Part shown: piece after piece, positions 16,820 to 23,939 of the stretch
Layout: each line of letters begins with the position of its first letter
How positions within the stretch are numbered: the stretch's first letter is position 1
Assembly: GCF_040538665.1 (NCBI RefSeq)
Contig: NZ_JBEWXT010000001.1
Coordinates: forward strand, 3,436,501 to 3,500,500
Direction of reading: 5' to 3'
From: Aureibaculum sp. 2308TA14-22
GTDB lineage: Bacteria > Bacteroidota > Bacteroidia > Flavobacteriales > Flavobacteriaceae
DNA length: 64,000 nucleotides
Program-made: the position numbers and the translations under genes
The notes under the pieces: generated by a model
What the model saw: only the letters and a program-made list of their open reading frames with translations
What the model was told of the DNA's origin: nothing
The model's database searches: none

Positions 16820-18226
16820 ATGAACATTGAACAGATTTATACAGGATGCTTAGCTCAGGGGGCTTATTATATAGAAAGTAATGGCGAAGTAGCTATTATA
16901 GATCCATTACGTGAGGTACAACCTTATATAGATAGAGCGATTAAAGACGAGGCAAAAATCAAATATATTTTTGAAACTCATTTTCATGCCGATTTTGTAA
17001 GTGGTCATGTTACCTTGGCGGATAAAACTGGTGCAAAAATCGTTTTTGGACCGACTGCGGAAACCAATTTCGATTCGCACATCGCTATGGACGGTGAGGT
17101 TTTTGAATTAGGTGATATTACCATCACCGCTTTACACACGCCAGGGCATACTATGGAGAGTACAACCTATCTGTTAAAGGATAAAAACGGAAAAGACCAT
17201 GCTATTTTTAGTGGTGATACGTTGTTTTTGGGCGATGTTGGTCGTCCTGATTTAGCTCAAAAAGCTGCTAATATGACCCAAGACGAGCTAGCAGGCTTAT
17301 TATATGATAGTTTACGGACAAAGGTAATGACCTTGGCGGATGATGTGATTGTATATCCTGCACACGGAGCAGGTTCGGCTTGTGGTAAAAATTTGAGCAA
17401 AGAAACCGTTGGGACTATTGGCGATCAGAAAAAAACAAATTATGCTCTTAGAGCGAATATGACCAAAGAAGAATTTGTAAAAGAAGTAACCGATGGTTTG
17501 CTACCTCCGCCACAATATTTCCCTTTGAACGTAAAGTTGAACAAAGAGGGTTATGAAAGTATTGATGCTGTATTAGATAAAGGTACTAAAGCCTTATCAG
17601 CTGATGAGTTTGAAAAAATTGCTAATGATACTGATGCTTTAATTTTAGATGTAAGACATCAATCAGAATTTATAAAAGGTTTTATTCCCAGATCAATTTT
17701 TATTGGACTAGATGGTGGATTTGCACCTTGGGTAGGAGCTTTGATACAAGACATTAAACAACCAATTTTATTAGTGACACCGGAAGGTAAGGAAGAAGAA
17801 ACTGTTACCAGATTATCTAGAGTGGGTTTTGATAATACCTTAGGCTACCTTGACGGAAGTTTTAAAACTTGGTTAGCATCAGGTAAAGAAATTGACACGT
17901 TGGAATCGGTATCTGCTGAAACATTAGAAAGTAAAATGGCTGTAGAAATGGCTATTTTTGATGTTAGAAAGCCTAGTGAATATGCTAGTGAGCATATCGT
18001 TGATGTACCCAATACACCTTTGGATTTTATTAATGACCATATTTCTGAGTTCCCAAAAGATAAGGATTTTTATGTACATTGTGCTGGTGGTTATCGCTCG
18101 GTTATTGCTGCTTCCATTTTAAAAGCAAGAGGCTATCATAATGTTATTGATATAGCAGGTGGCTACGGAGCAATTAAAAAGACTGATATTAAAAAAACAG
18201 ATTATGTCTGTCCAACTGCACTATAA
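16820..18226 (+). CDS. Metallo-beta-lactamase / double rhodanese fusion (persulfide dioxygenase-like)
   Basis: A 468-residue cytoplasmic protein. Residues 1-240 form an ETHE1-like metallo-beta-lactamase domain with H54-F-H56-A-D58 (THFHADF), TPGHTMES, FSGDTLFLGDVGRPDL and YPAHGAG. The second His of the usual HxHxDH motif is Phe, a variant I recall from related Bacteroidetes proteins. A first rhodanese domain (about 255-355) lacks the catalytic Cys loop, and a second (about 365-460) has VHCAGGYRS with the Cys. The family oxidises glutathione or protein persulfides. It heads a module with rhodanese, HMA-like and DUF2892 genes. Confidence 0.88.
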   Translation: MNIEQIYTGCLAQGAYYIESNGEVAIIDPLREVQPYIDRAIKDEAKIKYIFETHFHADFVSGHVTLADKTGAKIVFGPTAETNFDSHIAMDGEVFELGDITITALHTPGHTMESTTYLLKDKNGKDHAIFSGDTLFLGDVGRPDLAQKAANMTQDELAGLLYDSLRTKVMTLADDVIVYPAHGAGSACGKNLSKETVGTIGDQKKTNYALRANMTKEEFVKEVTDGLLPPPQYFPLNVKLNKEGYESIDAVLDKGTKALSADEFEKIANDTDALILDVRHQSEFIKGFIPRSIFIGLDGGFAPWVGALIQDIKQPILLVTPEGKEEETVTRLSRVGFDNTLGYLDGSFKTWLASGKEIDTLESVSAETLESKMAVEMAIFDVRKPSEYASEHIVDVPNTPLDFINDHISEFPKDKDFYVHCAGGYRSVIAASILKARGYHNVIDIAGGYGAIKKTDIKKTDYVCPTAL

Positions 18227-18239
18227 AGAATTTATACTT

Positions 18240-18689
18240 ATGAAAAATTCAAAAATAATTATGTTCTTATTAGGATTACTTCTAGTGTCTTGTCAAGAAA
18301 AAACGAAGCAAGAGAAAATAGATGAAACTACGGATTCTGAGAAAATAGTTGAAGTACAAAAAGAACCAATCGTGAAGGTGATTTCTCCAGAAGATTTTAA
18401 AAACAAAGTAGATAAAAAAACTGTGCAATTAATTGATGTACGCAGACCAAAGGAATTTGCGGAAGGACATTTAAAAAATTCAAAAAACATTAACGTTTTA
18501 GGAGCAGATTTTGTAAAAAACATGGAAAATGCTTTTGACAAAAACAAACCAATTTATGTTTATTGTAAAGGCGGTACTAGAAGTGCCAGAGCTTCAACAG
18601 CTTTAAAAGAAGCTGGTTTTACGGAAATATATGATTTAAAAGGTGGTTTTTTAGCATGGTCTAAAAAAAATTTAGAAATAGAAAAATAG
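18240..18689 (+). CDS. Rhodanese-domain lipoprotein
   Basis: A 149-residue lipoprotein: signal peptide ending at C18 (LLLVSCQEK), a charged linker, then one rhodanese domain from about residue 50 with LIDVRRPKEFAEGHL and the active loop YCKGGTRSARAS. It would carry or transfer sulfane sulfur on the outer side of the inner membrane or in the outer membrane. The ATG at 18240 follows the MBL-rhodanese stop by 13 bases; the longer frame from 18159 overlaps that gene and hides the lipobox. Confidence 0.88.
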   Translation: MKNSKIIMFLLGLLLVSCQEKTKQEKIDETTDSEKIVEVQKEPIVKVISPEDFKNKVDKKTVQLIDVRRPKEFAEGHLKNSKNINVLGADFVKNMENAFDKNKPIYVYCKGGTRSARASTALKEAGFTEIYDLKGGFLAWSKKNLEIEK

Positions 18690-18697
18690 AACAAAAA

Positions 18698-18970
18698 ATG
18701 GCAACAATAGAAATACTGAACCTTAAATGCGGAGGTTGTGGAAATACTATAAAAAAAGGAATACTATCTGTTGATGGTGTTTCAGAAGTAAATATAGATT
18801 TAGAAACTTCAAAAGTTACTGTTAATTCGGAAAATGAATCCATTCTAAAATCCGTTAAGGAGAAACTCTCTAAAATGGGTTACCCAGAAGCCGGTGATGC
18901 CAATACCTTAATTCATAAAGCAAAGTCATTTGTAAGTTGTGCAACGGGTAGAATGGGGGAGAAGGTATAA
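18698..18970 (+). CDS. Heavy-metal-associated (HMA) domain small protein
   Basis: A 90-residue protein with a ferredoxin-like HMA fold: the metal motif KCGGCGNTIKKG (C11, C14), then GVSEVNIDLETSKVTV. A C-terminal extension has another Cys (FVSCATGR). Such proteins normally bind Cu(I). Here it sits between rhodanese and DUF2892 genes, so the Cys pair might instead meet sulfur species, which is inference only. It starts 8 bases after the rhodanese lipoprotein. Confidence 0.82.
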   Translation: MATIEILNLKCGGCGNTIKKGILSVDGVSEVNIDLETSKVTVNSENESILKSVKEKLSKMGYPEAGDANTLIHKAKSFVSCATGRMGEKV

Positions 18971-19016
18971 ATTATATTGCTTCTTAAAAATAAGCTTTTA
19001 ACTAAAACTCATAATC

Positions 19017-19223
19017 ATGAAAAAAAATGTAGGAAGTATCGATAAAATAGTTAGAATTATAATTGCTGTAGTTGCCGCTTATTTTGCATATCAAGGTAAT
19101 TTTGGAGCTACAATAAGTTACGTTCTGTATGCGGTTGCTGGCATTATGTTATTAACATCTTTTATGGGTTCATGTCCAATCTATTCTGTATTAGGACAAA
19201 GCACTTGCAAAGTAAAAGAATAG
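19017..19223 (+). CDS. DUF2892 (YgaP-type transmembrane) protein
   Basis: A 68-residue inner-membrane protein with two hydrophobic segments (IVRIIIAVVAAYFAYQG and ISYVLYAVAGIMLLTSFMG) and the family ending CPIYSVLGQSTCKVKE with two Cys. In other bacteria this domain is fused to a rhodanese (YgaP), in line with its place after two rhodanese-type genes. It is the last gene of the sulfur module and converges on the ABC ATPase gene. Confidence 0.85.
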   Translation: MKKNVGSIDKIVRIIIAVVAAYFAYQGNFGATISYVLYAVAGIMLLTSFMGSCPIYSVLGQSTCKVKE

Positions 19224-19259
19224 TTCAAATCTTTTAAAGAGAACTCTGAAAGTTGTTAA

Positions 19260-19928
19260 TCACAACATTCCTTCGTTCAAATAACCGTACTGGATTAACT
19301 CCTTTTCGTTTTTTAGTTTTTTCGTGGAACAGTCTTTTATAAGATAGATTTGAGTTGAAATCTTTAATACGTTAATGTAATTGTGGTCGGTAAGTATGAT
19401 TCCTTTATGTTTTGCACGTTCTACGATAAGTTTGTTCGTTATATTTATCATTACAGGAGATAATCCATTGTAAGGTTCGTCCAACAATGCAAATTTTGAA
19501 TCTGAACAAAGAATCAGCTTAATTTCTAAGTATCTCAATTCACCGCCTGAAAGGTTTTTTACTTTTTGGTTTTTAATACTTTCAATATAAGAATCATCAT
19601 AAAACTCTGATAATTTATCTTTTGATAAAAACAAGCTGATAGCCTTTGAAACGTTAAAATGTTTAGGTATGAAGTTATCTTGTGGCAAATAAGAGATTTC
19701 GTTTGCATATTTATAAGCCTTATGCCTAAGTTGATAATCAATTCTTACAAATTTATGTTCAGCAGAAATAACACCATAAATAATTTTAAGTAAGGTAGAT
19801 TTACCACATCCATTCCTGCCTAAAATTCCGATAATATCGCCAGTTTCACATTTTAAATAAACATCAGATAAAATGGTGTTATGACCATACGATTTTTCTA
19901 TACTGTCGGCTTCTAATACACTTTTCAT
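19260..19928 (-). CDS. ABC transporter ATP-binding protein
   Basis: A 222-residue ATPase with Walker A GRNGCGKST (about 36-44), Q-loop SYLPQDN (about 84-90), signature LSGGELRYLEIKL (about 125-137), Walker B FALLDEPYNGLSP (about 145-157) and switch His in LTDHNY. It overlaps the 94-residue membrane protein by 4 bases, so the two are translationally coupled and probably form one complex. The membrane partner is much smaller than a normal permease. Substrate unknown. Confidence 0.88.
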   Translation of the reverse strand: MKSVLEADSIEKSYGHNTILSDVYLKCETGDIIGILGRNGCGKSTLLKIIYGVISAEHKFVRIDYQLRHKAYKYANEISYLPQDNFIPKHFNVSKAISLFLSKDKLSEFYDDSYIESIKNQKVKNLSGGELRYLEIKLILCSDSKFALLDEPYNGLSPVMINITNKLIVERAKHKGIILTDHNYINVLKISTQIYLIKDCSTKKLKNEKELIQYGYLNEGML

Positions 19929-20209
19929 CTAAATAATATTAGTAAGATGAACGTAATAATTAGATTTAACAATAGACTAAAACCATAAAGTTGTACTTTG
20001 GTTATGCCACAATTCAAATAAAACAGATAGTCTTTGTATTTATTGGTTTCTTTTAAAAATAGGACTAATGAAAGACCAAACACACTTCCCAAAACAAAGG
20101 CTATGATGGGATTAGAAAAAGTCAAAAACAAGATAAAAAAACTTAAACTAAAAACTAAAGTGCTTTTATAAAATTCAAATACTACTTTTATCTTCCGTAG
20201 ACTAAACAT
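19925..20209 (-). CDS. Small membrane protein, putative ABC partner
   Basis: A 94-residue protein with about three hydrophobic segments (residues 15-33, 34-50 and 74-93) joined by short basic loops. It starts 2 bases after the OmpA lipoprotein stop, with GAGGAG from the end of that gene acting as a possible ribosome binding site, and overlaps the ATPase gene by 4 bases. No family recognised. The operon suggests it anchors the ATPase or is a reduced permease. Confidence 0.7.
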   Translation of the reverse strand: MFSLRKIKVVFEFYKSTLVFSLSFFILFLTFSNPIIAFVLGSVFGLSLVLFLKETNKYKDYLFYLNCGITKVQLYGFSLLLNLIITFILLILFR

Positions 20210-20211
20210 TT

Positions 20212-21162
20212 CTACTCCTCCAACAGACTATTAATAGCATCTAAATTAGGTGCTAAAATAATTTCAATACGTCTGTTTTTAGCTTTTCCTGTTGATGTAG
20301 CATTACTAGCTACTGGCATAAATTCACCACGGCCCGCGGCAGTAACTTGTTTTTGGGGCACGTTGTTATTTACCAAAATACGTACAATGGCAGTGGCACG
20401 TTTAGTAGATAAATCCCAGTTATCAATGAGTACTCCTTTTCCGCCGTAAGGTACATTATCAGTATGGCCTTCGATGAGTACATCAATATCAGGATTTTGA
20501 GTTAAGACTTCTGCCAAATTGTTAACTGCTCTCTGGCCCTCACTATTTACCGCCCAGCTACCAGAGCTGAACAATAACTTGTTTTCCATGGAAACATATA
20601 CTTTACCATTTTTTCGTTCTACAGTTAACCCTTTGCCTTCAAAACCTTGTAGGGCAGCTGAAACCGCATCTTTTAAACGCTGCATAGCAGCTTCTTTGGC
20701 GGCAATTAAGCCTTCTAATTGATCTACTCTGGCAGAACGTTCGCTAAGTTCACTTTGCAATTCGGCCAAACGATCACTTTCTGCTGCCAATTTAGCTTCC
20801 TTTTCTTGTAACTGTACCAATAATTTTCTGTTTTCTTCGGCTTTTGCTGAAAGTTGCTGTTCACTATCATTCGCAAGATTTTCATACTCAGCCTCTAATT
20901 TATTCTTTTTAGCTTCCAATTGATTTACCGCATTGGTAATTCGCTCTTTTTCTTCTGCCAAATTATCCAATTCAGATTGCAATTTTAACCTAGCTTCTTC
21001 TAACTCCTTTTTTTGGTCAATTAGGTCCTGATTTTCACTAAATAAAGCTTCGTTATTACCACGTAACTTATCGTACTTTTCTTCAAGTTCAGTATATACT
21101 TTCTTTGAAACGCATGAACTCACCAAGGTTATAGTTAAGATTAATAATGTTACTTTTTTCAT
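20212..21162 (-). CDS. OmpA-family peptidoglycan-binding lipoprotein with long coiled coil
   Basis: A 316-residue lipoprotein. The signal peptide ends at C17 (LVSSCVSKK), and a heptad-rich, Glu/Lys/Leu-rich coiled coil spans about 22-155. The OmpA-like domain at about 185-305 has the peptidoglycan motif VLIEGHTDNVPYGG and LSTKRATAIVRILV, ending with the NRRIEIIL block. It probably bridges the outer membrane and the cell wall. It is first in a run with the 94-residue protein and the ABC ATPase. Confidence 0.88.
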   Translation of the reverse strand: MKKVTLLILTITLVSSCVSKKVYTELEEKYDKLRGNNEALFSENQDLIDQKKELEEARLKLQSELDNLAEEKERITNAVNQLEAKKNKLEAEYENLANDSEQQLSAKAEENRKLLVQLQEKEAKLAAESDRLAELQSELSERSARVDQLEGLIAAKEAAMQRLKDAVSAALQGFEGKGLTVERKNGKVYVSMENKLLFSSGSWAVNSEGQRAVNNLAEVLTQNPDIDVLIEGHTDNVPYGGKGVLIDNWDLSTKRATAIVRILVNNNVPQKQVTAAGRGEFMPVASNATSTGKAKNRRIEIILAPNLDAINSLLEE

Positions 21163-21187
21163 AATTTCTATTTTTAATGTATTTTAA

Positions 21188-21220
21188 AACACCCCTAATG
21201 TCCACTCAAGGGGACAATCT
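21188..21220. repeat. Short ACCCCT...AAGGGG repeat
   Basis: CACCCCTAATG followed by CACTCAAGGGGACAAT forms a small inverted repeat upstream of the OmpA gene. A related fragment (ACCCCTCAAAGGG) is at about 12374-12388, upstream of the L,D-transpeptidase-like gene. Confidence 0.45.
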
Positions 21221-21249
21221 ATAAAGTGCTAATTTTTAATTCCTTTTTT

Positions 21250-21298
21250 ACTCCCTTCCCTTTGTGAAGGGCTAGTCCCGATAGCTATTGGGAGGGCT
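21250..21298. repeat. Stop-codon-proximal palindromic repeat, copy 4 (end of xth)
   Basis: Two adjacent palindromes: CCCTTCCC/GAAGGG and CCCGATAGCTATTGGG. The xth stop codon TAG overlaps the first bases of the element (TAGCCCTCCC on the gene strand). The copy at 51810-51860 after metG has the same two-palindrome structure. Confidence 0.7.
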
Positions 21299-22055
21299 AT
21301 TCAATTTCTACACCAATCGGACAATGATCAGAATGTCTGGCTTCTGGTAAAATATAAGCTCTTTTTAACCTTCTTTTTAAAGGTTCTGAAGCCATACAAT
21401 AATCAATCCGCCATCCTTTATTATTATTTCTCGCATTTGCTCTATAACTCCACCAACTATAATTATGCGGCTCTTTGTTAAAATGCCTAAAAGTATCTAT
21501 AAAACCACTATCAATAAACTTGCCAATCCACATGCGTTCCACAGGTAAAAATCCTGAAACTCCTTTCATTTTAGGGTTATGAATATCAATTTCTTTATGA
21601 CAAATATTATAATCTCCGCAAATAATCAAATTTGGGATCTCTTTTTTAAGCTGATTGACATATTCTTGAAATTCAGCCATATAATTCAACTTAAAGTTTA
21701 GCCTCGCATCATTGGTGCCCGAAGGTAAATACAAACTCATAACGGAAACCGTATCAAAATCCAATCGTAAGTTTCTACCTTCAAAATCCATGGTTTCGAT
21801 ACCTGTTCCGTATTCAACATGGTTTGGTTTTATTTTTGACAACACGGCAACACTACTATACCCCTTCTTTTGGGCAGAAAACCAATAGTGATAAGGGTAA
21901 CCTGCCTGTTCAAAAATTTCCAGATCCAACTGTTCTTTATGGGCTTTGGTCTCTTGAATACAAATTACATCGGGGTTGGCAGCCTGCAACCATGTCATAA
22001 ATCCTTTTTTTAAGGCGGCTCGTATGCCGTTAACATTGTAAGAAATTATATTCAC
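21297..22055 (-). CDS. xth: Exodeoxyribonuclease III
   Basis: A 252-residue AP endonuclease / 3'-5' exonuclease of base excision repair. Motifs are NIISYNVNGIRAAL at the start, DVICIQETKA (metal-binding Glu), LIICGDYNICHKEID (about 143-157), SWWSYR, GWRIDYCMAS and the catalytic HSDHCPIGVEIE at the end. The length is normal. Its stop codon is part of a dispersed palindromic repeat. Confidence 0.96.
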   Translation of the reverse strand: MNIISYNVNGIRAALKKGFMTWLQAANPDVICIQETKAHKEQLDLEIFEQAGYPYHYWFSAQKKGYSSVAVLSKIKPNHVEYGTGIETMDFEGRNLRLDFDTVSVMSLYLPSGTNDARLNFKLNYMAEFQEYVNQLKKEIPNLIICGDYNICHKEIDIHNPKMKGVSGFLPVERMWIGKFIDSGFIDTFRHFNKEPHNYSWWSYRANARNNNKGWRIDYCMASEPLKRRLKRAYILPEARHSDHCPIGVEIE

Positions 22056-22116
22056 CTTGTTGATTTTTTAGTAATAGTTTAAAGCTCAAAAATAATTAAT
22101 TATCAATAGCTATTTG

Positions 22117-23928
22117 TTAATCATTTCCTAAATACAGACCCCTCAATTTCCGCCGCATCACTTTTCCAGAAGCTGTTCTTGGTAATGTATCAATTTTTAT
22201 AAGCTCCTTAGCTCTAAAAAGAGGATTTAGTTCCGATTTTATCAATGAATTCGTAATTCCGAGATACGAATCATCTACATTATCACTAGTATTATTTTCA
22301 ACATAATAAATAACCAACACGCTAGGCCCACCATCTTCTGGAGAAACAGCAATAGCCGCTGATTCCTTAATAAAATCTAATCGATTTACTACAGCTTCTA
22401 TTTGGACGGAACTTACTTTTATTCCGCCTAAATTCATAGCATCGTCAACACGACCCAGAGCTTTGTAATAGCCATTTTCTAGTCTAACCAACTGATCACC
22501 ATGACGACGTAATTTCTGCCCTTTAAAAGATGGAGTATTCTTAAAATAAACCTCGTGATGGTTTCTGTTCAATAGTTTTTCAGATAATCCCATTATGGGC
22601 GGAATCAAAAACAGCTCTCCTTTATCGGTTGGTTTATTTTCATCATCTAGTAACACAAATTCACCACCTAAAGCTTGGGTAGAAAACGTACTGGGAATAT
22701 TTTCCTGAACCATCGTACTCGTAACATAACCTCCACCGATTTCCGTTCCGCCACAATATTCGATAACTGGTTTATTATTGGCCAAATGCATTAAATATTC
22801 CATCTCTTTCGGATTGGAAGCTTCCCCCGTTGAACTAAAGCATTTAATACTACTCCAATTTAAATTTTCGTTGCATTTGGTTTTAATCCAATGTTTTACA
22901 ATACTTGGCACTAGACCCAGCATGGTTACGTTAGCATTTTGCACAAATTCGCCAAAATTACGATCAATAGGTGCTCCGTAATACAATGCAATACTTGCTT
23001 TGTTGATGAGTGCGGCAAAAATGAGCCACGGCCCCATCATCCATCCTAAATTTGTAGGCCAACAAACCACATCGTTTTTTTGGATGTTATGATGGTAATA
23101 CCCATCTGAGGCTCCTTTTATCGGAGTAGTGTGTGTCCATGGAATTGCTTTAGGCTCTCCGGTTGTACCCGAAGAAAATAAAATGGTCATCACATCCTCA
23201 GGATTTTGAATTATACTTTCAAAAACGGTATCATCCAATAAAAAATCATCCCAAAAAATATCATACTCTCGTAAATTTATATTGTCTTTCGTTGCTTTGA
23301 TTACAATAGCTTTTGGAGCGTCCGCTTCCAATACTTTTTTATATAGTGGGAATTTTTTTCCTGCTCGCAACAAAAAATCTTGCGTAAAAATCAATTTGGG
23401 TTTGGTAATTTTTAACCGAACTGCAATTTCGTTTGAGGTAAAACTATCCGCAACCGTTGCAACCAGAATACCAGCTTTAATGCTGGCTAGATAAATGGCT
23501 ACTGCCTCCAATGTCATTGGCATATCAATGGCAATAACATCACCTTTTACCAATCCAGAACTGTATAAACTATTAGCAATTCTGTTGACTAGTTTTTCTA
23601 ATTTTTGCTGTGATATTTTTTGAAGTTGCCCATTTTCTTCTTGATAGATTATAGCTGTAGCGTCATCATCATTTTGAAAACAACTATCAACAATATTTAA
23701 TTTGGCACCTTTTAGCCATTGCGGATTTTCAATTGCTGTACTATCAAATAATGTAGAAAATGGTTTTGAAAGTTTAATACCTAGATTAGAAATAGTTTCT
23801 GACCAAAATGCCGTTTTATTGGAAACCGACCATTGCCAAAACTTTTCATAATCCGTAAAATGATGTTGTTGCATCATTTTATGAATATTACTTTCTTTGA
23901 TTATCTCTTCACTAGGTTTCCAAGACAT
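22117..23928 (-). CDS. AMP-forming acyl-CoA synthetase (acetyl/acetoacetyl-CoA synthetase-like)
   Basis: A 603-residue ANL-superfamily enzyme with the AMP-binding P-loop ILFSSGTTGEPKAIPWTH (about 249-266), CWPTNLGWMMGPWLIF (about 288-303), YCGGTEIGGGYV (about 388-399), LGRVDDAMNLGGIKVS (about 498-513) and the catalytic Lys in ASGKVMRRKLR near the end. The IPWTH and NLGWMMGP blocks resemble plant AAE17/18-type enzymes more than standard Acs, so the acid substrate is uncertain. It lies 11 bases upstream of where the PBP1a gene ends on the same strand. Confidence 0.87.
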   Translation of the reverse strand: MSWKPSEEIIKESNIHKMMQQHHFTDYEKFWQWSVSNKTAFWSETISNLGIKLSKPFSTLFDSTAIENPQWLKGAKLNIVDSCFQNDDDATAIIYQEENGQLQKISQQKLEKLVNRIANSLYSSGLVKGDVIAIDMPMTLEAVAIYLASIKAGILVATVADSFTSNEIAVRLKITKPKLIFTQDFLLRAGKKFPLYKKVLEADAPKAIVIKATKDNINLREYDIFWDDFLLDDTVFESIIQNPEDVMTILFSSGTTGEPKAIPWTHTTPIKGASDGYYHHNIQKNDVVCWPTNLGWMMGPWLIFAALINKASIALYYGAPIDRNFGEFVQNANVTMLGLVPSIVKHWIKTKCNENLNWSSIKCFSSTGEASNPKEMEYLMHLANNKPVIEYCGGTEIGGGYVTSTMVQENIPSTFSTQALGGEFVLLDDENKPTDKGELFLIPPIMGLSEKLLNRNHHEVYFKNTPSFKGQKLRRHGDQLVRLENGYYKALGRVDDAMNLGGIKVSSVQIEAVVNRLDFIKESAAIAVSPEDGGPSVLVIYYVENNTSDNVDDSYLGITNSLIKSELNPLFRAKELIKIDTLPRTASGKVMRRKLRGLYLGND

Positions 23929-23939
23929 TTAGAGTAGAT

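Noticed and set aside
18159-18239. Upstream start for the rhodanese lipoprotein
   Set aside because: It lies inside the MBL-rhodanese gene and would bury the signal peptide and lipobox.
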